From assembly GCA_013398955.1 (NCBI GenBank), contig VWPU01013670.1:124001-188000 (forward strand): a DNA stretch of 64,000 nt. Reading direction: 5' to 3'. The translations under genes and the position numbers were made by a program. The stretch comes from Callaeas wilsoni (Eukaryota > Chordata > Aves > Passeriformes > Callaeidae). Each line of letters opens with the position of its first letter. Within the stretch, counting starts at the first letter, position 1. The notes beneath the pieces were generated by a model. That model had not been told where the DNA came from, made no database searches, and was given only the letters and a program-made list of their open reading frames with translations. Positions 37,711 through 49,866 of the stretch are shown piece after piece.

Positions 37711-40700
37711 ACACTTATGTGCTGGCTTAATATTCCCTGAACAATGCAGCTTAAGAAATGTATTTAAGTTTTAAATATGCTGAAGACATTTAAAGAAGCT
37801 ACATATAATTTTAAAATATTTTTGGAGGTCATTAACATGTCCTCTTTTTCTACAACCATAGCCTTCATCACAACATTCCCCAAACTATGGCAACTGAGGT
37901 CTGTCAGTCAGACTGGGGGATCCACAGTTCCTTCTGCATCTGAGAGAGGGTAACTGTTCTTGACCCCAATAGAGCATTCCCATTGCAATTCCAGTCTTCT
38001 TTCTCTCTCTTCACAAACTTTAAAATGAGCCTCTCACAAGATATATTTAATTTAATGAACTGCCCTATTTCCATTTTCTGAGTCTCTCCAGCTCCTCATT
38101 TTCCAAGTGTCCTTCCTTTTGCACGACTGTAACCTAGTTGTAGTGACTGCTGGAGTTAAACAGTAAAGATTTCTAAAGTAAAAGCTCATCTCAGGCAGCA
38201 AGAGAATCAGCTCAGGCAAGCAGGCACCATTCTCTAAGGGTGTTTGCTGGGCCTGTGATCCTTCCTCAGCCTGTTGTACTTCAATGTAAAATATATGTTG
38301 CAAACAGAATTAAAGATTAAGAACATGGGCCATTAAATAGCTTGAGTAAAGAGGCACAAACAACCTACATCCACAAAAACTTCTCACACTAGCACTTTCA
38401 GCGGATTCTCACACAAGGATTCCTGGATGGCTGACACCACCCTCTCCCTTCTTCTTGCCCTCCTTCTGCTCCCCCTGCAGATTTTCACATAAAATAATAT
38501 AATTTCACAGTACAGTCAAATAAGAAAAATGTTCCCATAGAAAAAGCCTGTTCCCAAAAATGCAGCTTGGAAGACAATACTCTTTCCAAGGGGAACTCAA
38601 AGTGCACTGCCACTGCTGACTCATTTCATCTCCTGCACCTGCAAAATAAAAAGTTCCTTTATTCTGATGTCTTTCAGCATCAAAGAGGTTACAGTGCAGC
38701 CCACTACGGGCATATCTTGTTTACTTTAAATTAGCGTGTTCAAATACTGATGTAGCTTGCAACGGCAGGCTGGAGCTCAGTGCAAACTGACAGCATGGGT
38801 GTTTGTTTTACCTCCCTGCTGAACTCTGCAGCCCTGCCAAGCTCCGGTCCTGTTCACACTGCTGATGCACCGCAGGTCAAAGCCAGCTCAGGTACCTCTA
38901 TTCCTTCACATCTCTTCGACCACAAGTGATTCCAAACTGCTGAGTTAACTATTGTAGCTGGAGAATGCAGGAAGCTGTCTTCATGAAAATCAACAGTTTT
39001 CAAAGTAAATACTGATATGCATAAATGGGTTTGCTTATCTGAAGGGACTGAATTTAAAGGAGAGACTTTCTCAGAAGTTTCTCACAAGATGAAAAAACCA
39101 GTTTTGATGTTACGGACCTGCACCATTTGAAAACATTCGAGTATATGGAGTATACTCCAAATAACTCCTCTGCATTAGTCCTACAAATTTTAGTTAGATA
39201 TATTTTTCTCGGTTTTTTTCTGTGAAGTTTACCAAATGCCATGTAGTCTGCTTGCTGAAACTATTTTTCAGATCAGTCATTTATTTTATTCATTCATGTC
39301 TTCACGTTTAAACTCTAAACGGGCTTTTGATATTTTCCATGTATTTTTATAAAATTTTGTAAGTCTTAAGTAATAAAATTTTAAAGTTTTCTTAGCACAG
39401 CAGACATGCACAAAAATTACGAAGAGTACTAGCCCAGAATTCCTTCCCATTTTTTCCCTTTACACAGAAAACCAAATAAAACAATATTGTTGTGACTGTA
39501 CACTAAAAGGATTTCTAGGATAGGAAGGATGGCCCAGTGTTTTCAGAACTTGACAGCATCAGCTCAAAGCAATCTTATGATTGCCTGAAACTAATTATTA
39601 GGGTGTGCAGCTAAAATAAAGAAAAGACTAGAGGAATAGATGGTCAGATACTGAGCTAAATGACAATGTCTGCCATGAAACGATTCACTGAAAAGCTTTA
39701 GTGCATGTCGTGCACACAGCTGAAGTATTTTAAAAAGTCTATGTGCATCATAAACACATATTACACTAGAGGTAAGCAGTAAGAAAATGTCTGATAACAT
39801 CTCCAAAGCACTATTAAAAGGTGGGACTGTAGAGCTGGGGATGGCTTTCTTTGGATTTTGGCTTTGCTCTATGTTGTTTTTCAACAATGTGCAGCATTAT
39901 GACTGTAAAACACTTACATTTTATCATCTATGTGACTGAGAATATCATGTCTCTCTGCCTCCACACGCATCTGCGAACTTCAAATTTTCCTGCCTCACAG
40001 ACTTTGCTACATTTTCAGACACCCGGAAAATCAAGATCAATTAAATGAACTTAGGCAAATGCAGCAATGAATTTCCTGATAGCAGGCATGTAAATCAAAC
40101 ATTTTCTTCTATGGATCTAGAAAATTAATTTCTTTAGAGTTTGTTGACTGTTGAGTGACTGTTTCCTGGACTCACTTCTGTATAACCTTGTATTTTTATT
40201 TTTTCAGTACTAAAAGTATAATAATCTAGCCTTCTATTCAGTGGAAGCAACAGTGACTAAAATATATGAAAGAAAATTCTTTTTGGTAAAAAGTCAGCGA
40301 CTCTCAAATCATGTCAAAATATTCAGGTCAAGTAATTCTTTCAAGAGAAAAAAGCACTTTTGAAGCTTGTGGGGGAGTAGCGACCCTGAGCCTGTCTCGA
40401 TCAGCACGTGGGTTCTGTATGGCCCAACTGGGAACACGAGAGTCAAAGGGGAATTCTGGTTCCCTCATGTAATGGAGTCAGCCATGGAATTTCAGTAGGT
40501 TTATAAGAGATTCAGTCTCTGCAAACACAAGTTTTCATTTTGCAAAAATGAGCATTAATCTAATGATGTTACCCAAACAAGCAAATATATACATATGTAT
40601 GTGTATTGGCCCTGTAGCCACACAGCATAAATGTAAGCACTGGGTTAATTATTTTAAGACTTGGGCCATAAATAATTAGGTTTCTTTCCCCTCTAACCAG

Positions 40701-41025
40701 AAGACTAGACAAACACTCCAGTAATATACTATGAAGTTCCAAGAGCTCCCTACTAAGAGATTTTGAGGTGCTTAAACAGATGTAATAGTATGAAATAATA
40801 GTTTATCCAAAATAATTCCATTAAAACCATCAAGGTTACAACATCTGCCGTGAGCTTGTTGGCAGCCCAAAAGAATATAAAGAAACAGCAGCATCTGCTA
40901 CTAAAATTCCTTCCACGGACTGGTTTGCAAGTGTGACTTGCTGTAGGACAGAATCAACCAGCAGACGACTGTTGTAAAAGTTATGTTTAGCCCTGCCTCT
41001 TTTCACCTCTTCTTGTGTAAGTACG

Positions 41026-41054
41026 TGCTAGCAAAATGCTAGCAATTTTTGCTA
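41026..41054. repeat. Twin palindrome TGCTAGCA
   Basis: The self-complementary octamer TGCTAGCA occurs at 41,026-41,033 and 41,037-41,044, three bases apart. The flanking TAGCAAAA and TTTTGCTA are also mutual reverse complements. Alternative hairpins are therefore possible. Confidence 0.7.
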
Positions 41055-43471
41055 TTGTTGTTTATACACTGCAGAAAGCCATGATTATTTCCTCCTACAC
41101 CTAAATTAACATCATACCACAATTACAGATTTCTCCCCAAATGCACTCTGTTCTGGATTTCAATTTCCTTTCACACAGTAGAAAATAAGTGTTTTTCTGC
41201 AAGGAGCCACTGTGTCAGAATTCAGTACTCTTTACCAAAGAAATCTGAAAGAGATTTTCATCTAAACAGTGCACAAAAAAGATAATTTCTCTACTTGTAC
41301 TTCAAACATTAGTTGTCAGATGTAGACTTACTTAAAAACATAAACATGGCAACCAAACAAAAAAAACAGAAAAGAATTAACTCTATGCAAGTGAAGAAAA
41401 ATTTACTACAAATCAAAGTTTTCAGAAATTTTTAAATGTAGATCAACATTTTAAAAAACAACTTTTTTTTAGGTCTTCTGCTACACTCAAAACCAGCAAC
41501 ACTTACATGGGACTGCCCTTAAAGGAAAGTACTAGGTATATGTAAATACAACGCAGAATCATACTATAACTCAGTTAAGCAGTCAATGAATGGAGGGACA
41601 CCACATGAAAACATTCTTTAGTTGTGGTGTTCACAGATCTACTTTTTTAACATCTGGATCAGTAACAAAATCCCATGATCCCAGGCGATGTTTTACATTG
41701 GATCCATTCAGACCAGCATCCCGGAATGCACTTAACAGAAATGCATGTATGTCCATATCCTTCCTATAAATTAGCCCTGCTCTCAAGTTACTGTAATTAG
41801 CTGCCTGAGCATAAATGTACCATCACCCTCTGCTGGAAAGAGCTTAATCTACAACTAGAGAAAACTGCAAATGCCAGATACAGAACAAAACTCAGGCACA
41901 CAAATCAAAGGTTGCAAAATATCATTTAATAGATAATTATCACCTACAATAATGAAGATAATTGCACTGGACATTTGCAGCATTAGATTACATCCTTTAG
42001 GTATCACATGATTATTGGTTAACGTGAAAACTCTGTTAATGAAATATTAATAATGAGTAATTTTTACCAATATCTTACCTCAATCAAGAATTAAGTAAAA
42101 ATTTCCAGTCCTTAAAGCATATGTACAGTATTTTCACATCCTCAGAATTAAAATATTTGAAACCTTACTCCTTTCTTTGAATATGTTACTGGTTAGTTTT
42201 AGTACAATTAGAGCTGTTTGCTCAGTTTGTTCTATTAAAGAGCCATGGTAAGCAGAGAACTCTTGATGACTGTAACACAGACCTAATAAAAATAAAAAAC
42301 ATCATTGAAAACATGAGACAAATAGGAAAAGCCAGCTGCTCACATACCAAGGTTGAGAGAACTAAATGAGTAACAGATGGTCCACACTACCTTTGGCCAT
42401 CGAAATCGTGCCCAAACAATATACTACCCAGATGTGCAGAAGAGTGGAAAACCACATAGATTTGAGTGAAGGGAAACACATAATGGCTTGAGGGTTCTAG
42501 CAATGAACTTTTCATGAAGCAAAGTTAATGGACCACCACCTCTCTCTGTGAATCTCTTTTGATTCAGACCTGCAAGCAATAAAAGCTGTCCACTCTCTGA
42601 AAAAATGTGAGATGAAACGGGATATGAAAACTAGTTGCATTTCTGCTGTTAAAATAATGCTATATATAAACTGATTTTGTGTTCCCGTGTGGAAAAATGC
42701 ATGCAGTTCTAGTCTCTCTGTCCTAGAAAGAATTAGCTGTTACAGACATAGCTGCAGATGTGTGATGAAAACATACCAACAGCACAAGCATGAAGGCATA
42801 TTGGAAGAAAGATGAGCTTTTTTTTTATTTAACAGCAACATTTCACTTAATTTTCAGCAAATCTTGTCAACGTACTAGCACTGCTTGTTCCCAAGTATAA
42901 CAGCCTGGCTTGACAAAAAAGGTTTATGTATCTCACTCGATGGCACAGGCATTTATGGAGAACATAGTAGATGACATGGTAGTGGGGCGAACCCTCTCTC
43001 AGGCTCCAGAAAGCATCAGCTGGAAACAGCAGAGGACAAGTTCAAAACAAGTATGACAAGGTGGTTGCCACACAGTGGGCAACTAACGGTGAAAATCCTT
43101 TCCAAAGCGTGCTGTGGACACTAAATTTTCAATGTCTCTAAAGAAAACCCCAACTGGACAAATTTTTTGAGGAATAACACAACAAAGATGACAAATTATG
43201 AAGACACTAATCTCTGGCTTGATGAAAACACGTGTGACTGCATATACTTATCCTCTTCCCCAGGCTTCCCTTACTATGCAATATCACAGAACGCATTGTT
43301 TAGACTTGTTTCCCTTGATCTGGTACAGTCTGGTACAGACAGGCTCACCCCATGCTCAGACTCTGTCTAGTCCTTCCGATGCTTAAAGCTAACCATTGCT
43401 TTTGTGGAGTATGCTGCATATCTAAATGTCTTCTGAATATACACAGGTGCACACTCACCTCCCTCTCCAGA

Positions 43472-43679
43472 GTCACAGAATCATAGACTTATTTAGGTTG
43501 GATAAGATCTCTGAGATCATCCAACCTTTGACTGAAAAGCACCTTGCCAACTAGACCATGGCACTAAGTGCCATGTCAGATGTTTCTTGAGCACCTCCAG
43601 GCATGGTAACTCCACCACTTTCCTGGGCAGCCTGTTCCATTCCTTAATCACCCTTTCACTGAAGAAGTTTTTTGTGAAT
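43472..43679 (-). mobile_element. CR1 LINE 3' end, minus strand
   Basis: In reverse orientation the copy begins with CACAGAATCATAGACTTATT, the reverse complement of the CR1 terminus. It continues with GGTTGGATAAGATCTCTGAG, GATCATCCAACC, CTAGACCATGGCACTAAGTG and GGCAGCCTGTTCCATTCC, and fades after TCACTGAAGAAG. About 208 bp remain. Divergence looks moderate. Confidence 0.94.
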
Positions 43680-43784
43680 CAGCCAGTGCTCTCTCAAAGC
43701 TCACCATAGACACAACAGATACATGCAGCTGATGCTGCCTCATCCCCTCCTCCTCATCTCACATGCTCTCTTAGCCTTTGAGTA

Positions 43785-43850
43785 GCCCAGTGGCTAGAGC
43801 AGTCACGAAGAAAGAAAAGACTGGATACACTTCTTCTTGGCCTTCTAAAG
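43785..43850 (+). mobile_element. Possible tRNA-derived SINE trace
   Basis: GAGTAGCCCAGTGGCTAGAG resembles the A-box half of a tRNA-derived SINE (TRGCNNAGTGG pattern). No clear GGTTCRA-type B box follows at the expected distance. It lies about 100 bp from the CR1 end at 43,472-43,679. This could be a very old SINE remnant or coincidence. Confidence 0.2.
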
Positions 43851-46800
43851 GGAAGGTTAAAACATAATCAATACATGGAGCATGAAGTGCAGTGCTTGCT
43901 CAAGTGCCCAAACAGTTCATTATTGTCCCAAGCAAAGACGTAGTTTTCTATCCATAAGATAGCTGAAGAATAAAATACATACTGTCTGTTGATCAGGGCA
44001 AAGCAAGAAATGGGGGCCTGGATCTCTTGAATCAGAGGAGAATTTAGCATAGGTCCCTCACACACTGGGGAGAGTTCTTCAGCTACCAAGCTGTGAAACA
44101 TACAAAAAAGAATGCCAGCTTCTTACACCAGTTTGAAAGAGGAGGTCAGCTCTTTGATTCAACTTCCTGCACAGACAAACCTTACATACCTAGCTTCAAA
44201 AGAAAATCTGATATTGCAAACACAACATAGAGAGAAGTGTGGTCCTGGACAGTGAAACAAAGAGCTTTCTGACATCTTTAGGACTCTCTTTCTGGAGGGT
44301 TCCCTGTTGTCTATCTTAGGGAGGCTTTGAATCCTCTCCTTCAGTTTCTTATTCCAGACTGTGGATGACATTTGTGTCTTTCTTTTTCTTTTTCTTCTTT
44401 TTTTCTCCTTTTAAAAAAAAAATTTAGACTCCATGACAGGAAATTAATAAATAAAATTGAAGCCATTACACATATCTGATCATAAGAGTGAAGCAAAGAA
44501 ATAAAAGAAAACCTTTGTCCTGATATGGTGCTATTATGATCTGAACATCCCACTGCTACAGTTTAACATACATATTGCTCCTAGCTACAGTTAACGCTCC
44601 CAGACAACTCCTTCTTGCCCAGCAGTGACCTCTGAAAGACACTATGGACCAGTCTAGCATCAACAGGAAATGTTCATGTGATTTTTTCCTCAACGCAGTT
44701 CCATCAAAATAAACTTGAAATTCACTTTTAAAAATAACCTTGTTCATTCTGACTGGGACTAAATGATTTGTTCTAATAGTCCTCAGACACTGGATGTGGG
44801 AAAGACAAATGCTTTCAGCAAGGAGGTAGTTTGGGGACAGATAACAGTAATTTCTTCAAGTCAGCACAAATGCAGCTGAAAAAGGACACATGCCACAGTC
44901 TAAGTCACCAAAGAAATAACAAAACTACCAGCTAAGATGAAGAACTGAGCAACACTGATAATCTAAAAAAAACCTCCGAAGATAGTTCACTTTCAGAATA
45001 TTGGGTTTGAACCGAGAACAGCACATCCGGGAAGACAGGCCGAAATGTGAAACTAAATTGAGAGAGACAGAATGGGGTGAAGAGGTAAGCTTGGGAGTTG
45101 CCTGCAAAGAGAAGCTAGCAAAAGCTTTCACAGTGCTTTATATCATTCAAACATTAAGAATAAGGACAGAAAAGAGAAGGAAAGCGGCACCCATGAATAC
45201 ATGTGAAAGAATTCAAATACGGAAAAAGAGATGTTGTTAAAGGAGATTCTTAAGCAGCTGACAGAGAATTAAGGGGAAACTAACAGAACAGAATGAATAC
45301 AGATTTATCAAAAAATGAAAATATGGAATAGTATAGGAAAATGACAGGGTTGTCCATGTCAAAAAAGTTGGTTGAGTAAACAGGATAAGAATTAGATAAG
45401 AATTCATTTAATTTTTACTTTTATATATATATTTCTGAGGTGTTTTTGGCCATGGCAATGAAGCTGAATACCAGAAAGATAAATGTAACAATTATACGAA
45501 GCCCTGGAAAAGACTTGCATTTTCAGATGAAAGGATTACTAAAATATTTGGATTTATTTTGGTGTCTTTCAGAAATCTCTACAGCTCAAGTGTGTCCATA
45601 TATACTCATCTTTGGCATTTGATTATAAGACCACAGTGAACCTTACTGCCTCTCAAATAATAATATTTTGACTATGCCAAGTTTTAGCTATCATTTAATG
45701 ACACATTTCCAATTTCCAGATTTCTGTTCCACAAATATTTCCTAAAAACCATGCTTATATAAATAAGGTCACTTCAGGTACAACCTTAACAAATTAGCAG
45801 CTGTTATGCCACTATTAGTCACTGAGAAGTCCAGGCTGTTCTCTCATTCAATTATGATGCTGCCAGTTCCATTTCCTGGTTTTTGTCTTTCTGGCCAAGG
45901 CATGCAGCTTGGGGAAAATTCACTTCTGCTGTCCTATAGACCTAACAGTACTGCACCACAAGACTTCGACCTTAGAAAATGATGAATGGTCACTGATCAA
46001 AAACATAGACACATTTTGAGGTGAAAAGCACATAAGCAAACTATATTAACATCTCTAAAATTCAGGAAGAATATTTGTAATAGTTCAGCCAAGCAATGTT
46101 ACTCTGTTAAAAGTCATGCTGCTTTAAGATACATCTTTTACTTGTACATTTAGTATTATGTGCAGTCAGCTCATGTAGCAACTAAACTTCTGTGTTTGAA
46201 TGACAGAGATAGCTAAAAGCAACAGTATTCTGTAATAGCCTAATTCTCAATTCCTGTCTGGAAGCCATCTTTATTACTTAAATTCACTAGCTATGCTGGT
46301 AAGAAGCATAACCCTAGTGAAACACAGACAAAACAACAGCATCATCTATAAGAAATTTGGAAACCTTTTTGAATTCTTGACTATTTTTGGGCAGGCACAT
46401 AATTTTTATCTCCAGTTCCAGAATGCTTTTCCAAGTGTAAAAGCTTTTAACCTTTTTTGTAATTTTTGCAGTGTGTTGTAACTATTTGCCTTTGTTTTGA
46501 CGGTTTAAACAAAATCCTTCAATTTCTCCTGCACTTGCTCCAGGCAGAGACTATGCTTTGCAAATACAAGTGACTGAACAGCAGTCTTCAAAAATACTAT
46601 CCGTGGCTTGGGCACTGCTGTTAATAATCTCTAACACTGTCCCTTTAAGTATATATAAAGACACTTTGCTACACCTTATACACTCCCATGCTTTTTTTGT
46701 TGTTGTTTTCGCCCTACAAAAGCAATGGGCAACTGTTGATTTACAGTCAGTGTGTGATTGACAGATAGATCAGATTGTTTTCCTTTCTAGTCATGAGCTC

Positions 46801-47055
46801 CCAGTTTATGGCATCACTTATGTGTGAAATGTTGCAGGCTAAATTAATAATACTTATCTTATTTCTGGAACTTCTGTATTCAAATACACTAAGTATTTTC
46901 CCATGTCAGGTACTGGTTTCTATGTTTTCTCCCAATTTTGTCTCAAAAAAATTCTTAAGAATTCTTCTGTCCTTCAATGCTAATCATTAATGAAAACATA
47001 AAATGACACTGACCGTAAGAGAAAGAGAAAAATGGAGGGAGACTTTCAGACCAAA

Positions 47056-47113
47056 CATCCATTTCAGGGATGCTATCAGCACATGTCCATTTCAGAGATC
47101 TTATCAACACACA
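47056..47113 (+). repeat. Two-copy tandem repeat, 28-bp period
   Basis: TCCATTTCAGGGATGCTATC (from 47,058) recurs as TCCATTTCAGAGATCTTATC (from 47,086), and both copies continue with CA(G/A)CACA. There are few differences between the copies. Confidence 0.85.
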
Positions 47114-47730
47114 AGGCTCATTTTTACCAATGCTCACCTAAGCCTGAGTCTTACAGTTCCTCACTAACCTCCTCCTTCTCTAGAATAATTAATATCACTG
47201 CTGTTACTGTGCCAAACACTTAATGAAATATAGACAGGCTTCTTGTTTTTCGTGAAACATTTCAAGCCGAAAAGCACAAAGTAACATGCCTTTTGGTAAA
47301 GAGGAAATGGAGTCAATTATGATCTCTTTGTATTCATCCTTATCCCCTACATTATTTTTATTAAAAGTTATTGGAATAATATAACAAGTAAGTAACCACC
47401 TAAACCACTTCTCTACCCTTTACTTTTAACCTGGGTGCTGGGTTCCTAAACAATAGTGCTTCTTGAAGCAACCCAATATCCCTCACTTTTGTGGGATGGA
47501 GCTAATCAGGTTCCTTTCTTCTGCCCAGGCAGTCAAACTCTCTTTCTCTCACATACAGGTAAAATTCATGCCCTCCTCTGTGTCCTTTACTAATCCATCT
47601 TCACCCTAGTATTTGCTTTCCTTTTTGCAAAAAAAATTCAATAAATTTTCCTGCCCAGAGTGTATTTAGTCATCTTTGCTTCCCAATACACTCACTTGTT
47701 TTTATGTTGTTCTCTTTGCGCGTAGCTATG

Positions 47731-47850
47731 AGGAAAAAAACAAAAAAAAGCCAAACCAAACCAAAAATACAAAACAAACAAAAAAATCTAACCAACCAAG
47801 CAAACAACCCCCCCAAACAAACAAACAAACAAACAAGAAAAAAACCAAAC
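47731..47850 (+). repeat. A/C-rich simple repeat (CAAA/CCAAA)n
   Basis: About 120 bp of CAAA, CCAAA and CCAACC units, including a C7 run and a clean (CAAA)n core at about 47,814-47,836. It is similar in composition to 28,641-28,790. Confidence 0.92.
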
Positions 47851-49594
47851 TAGAGACAAAAACCCCATGTATGAAATACTTGCTTTGGGTTCATTTTTAG
47901 GGCAAAACTTAGCTTCACTTCACACAAGTCTCATTTCACTCCTACTCTTTCTTACCTCCAAGGTATGCTTTTCTTTGCTAATCAGATTCTTTTCCCATTT
48001 CTATATTTGGTTCTTCTTTGGACATAACTCAGTTAAGGAAGTTGGACCTGCCTGACTTCCTATAGGCAGCACTCAGCATTTTACAAGATCATATCCTGCA
48101 ATGGAATAAATCTGCATAAACTAACTGTGCATAAGTTAAGTCCCAGAATGAAAACAAGGTTCTTGATCTACCAAAGAAATATGTTCTGAAACCATTTCCC
48201 AACAAAGGGAGGGCAAAACCCCTAAACGCATTTCAAGATTAAGATTTCCTTACTCTGTAGAAGAAAACTGTATTATCAATACCTTGCCCTTATTCAGGTT
48301 TTCCTTGTTGAAAACCAAAATGTCTGTTCTTAAACAAATGGGCATGTAAAGCTGTATGCAATCACTTACCAACACCTCTTATAATGAAAGAATAAACAAT
48401 TAATCTGGACAGCAATCCTTAGAGAAAGAACTACAGTCCCAAGGATGCCAAGCTTTATTGGGCTGCAATGGCTACAGACAAGTATTTAGGATTTGCCTAC
48501 CTTCACACCTTATGAGGCTACAGTATGTTCTTGAATTTAAATCTCTGTTCATAAAGGATGACAAAAATTATTATTACCTGTTATTGAGGCAAATCTGAAG
48601 AATTCACTGGGATTCTGAACTACTCATGCTTAATTAATTACACATCATTCTTTGCATTTGATTTGGGCATCCCATTAAATAATGGGGGTATTCCTAAGGC
48701 TAGTCTTTCCTAAAAATAAGCTAGTTCTGAAAATTTTTATTCAGCTCTTTTACTTCTAGTGTCTCTGTATTTTATTGCATTTGCTATTTTCAAGGAAGTG
48801 GAACAAACTAATCTGCCTTATTCTTTCATATCTGTGTTACCTGAACACACGTTCTGACCACAACCACATAGCCTTGTTTCTGGAGGCTAAAGTAGGGGAA
48901 AAATAGCATATTCAGAAAGTCTTCCTTCCTTCCTTCCTCCTACCCAGCAGCTAACTCTTTTAGAGCCAAGAACAGAAAGAAAGATGGGACCTGCTTCAAC
49001 CTAATCTTTTTGAAATATTCACTGGTTTTCTGTGTCTTATTTTTAACTACATGATTATAAAGTTTTGATATGAGTTTCCATCAAGTTAGATACATCTAAA
49101 ACCTGATATTCTGCAGCTTTTGTTTTAATATATTATTTTTCTATACAGATGTGAATAGTTTTTGGAATTTAATGACCCAAATTTTAGCGTATCATTTACT
49201 TACCGGTTTTACTGATGTCTATAATAAAAATCATCATCAAAAAAGGCACCAGGACCTGGATTATTTTCAGCAGTATTAGTTCAGGCAAGAAGAACTAATA
49301 TTTTACTTACAGAATGCCAGTCAGATGCAATTAAAAGCTATTGTAAATTTTGAGGACTTCAGAGAACTCTTAGCTGTCACAGCTGTCTAAAAATATCTGT
49401 CATAGGGAAAATGTTGGGTTTTGACTGTTACCAATAAGTCTTTTAAGGACAGACTGTAGATTTGCTCAGAAGACACATTTGCACAATATGGCTCTGGTAT
49501 TTGTGGATCTGAGATTTCATTTACCTTATCAAAGACAGACCTGGGTTTTGCTTGGCTGAGCAACCTAAGGAATGGTCTAACTCCAGGTATTTCA

Positions 49595-49652
49595 TATGTT
49601 CTATTACTTTTTGGTATGTTCTATTAACTATTTGGTATGTTCTACTAAAGCC
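49595..49652 (+). repeat. Three-copy minisatellite, 20-21-bp period
   Basis: TATGTTCTATTAC, TATGTTCTATTAAC and TATGTTCTACTAAAG start at 49,595, 49,615 and 49,636, separated by TTTTTGG and TATTTGG. It is a short tandem array about 165 bp left of the long hairpin at 49,817. Confidence 0.85.
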
Positions 49653-49816
49653 TGTTAACTGTTCGTGTTTCACTGTTGCCCACTAGATCAAGCACAATTT
49701 TTTTCCTGCTTTATCTTTTAAAAATAAAAATCTGTTGGTACCACACATATCAAGGCTCTCAGTATACAATATTAAACTAAGTGTTTTGGTTTTCTAATGC
49801 TTTACTCCCTCTGGGA

Positions 49817-49866
49817 GTCAGTGTATTTTATCCCATCCAATCATGGATGAGATAAAATACACTGAC
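49817..49866. repeat. 50-bp hairpin, 16-bp perfect arms plus 5-bp inner stem
   Basis: GTCAGTGTATTTTATC (49,817-49,832) and GATAAAATACACTGAC (49,851-49,866) are exact reverse complements. Inside, after a single C-A mismatch, CATCC (49,834-49,838) pairs with GGATG (49,845-49,849), leaving the 6-nt loop AATCAT. The whole is a 22-position stem with one mismatch. Pairing ends sharply outside the arms. It could be a fold-back mutation, a small inverted-repeat element, or, if transcribed, a short hairpin RNA. It is somewhat short for a canonical pre-microRNA. No flanking duplication was recognised. Confidence 0.92.

Larger units (their letters stand above)
34144..43471. other. Unique AT-rich non-coding DNA
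   Basis: About 9.3 kb without a supported gene or a recognised transposable element. Small structures are a 40-bp-period duplication at 37,656-37,710 and a twin palindrome at 41,026-41,054. GC-richer patches at 35,930-36,020 and 38,760-38,900 contain nothing I can identify. Reading frames are short and featureless. Confidence 0.55.

Noticed and set aside
28641..47850. CRISPR-like or satellite array
   Set aside because: The repeats are simple low-complexity tracts without constant repeats separated by unique spacers, and the host is a eukaryote.
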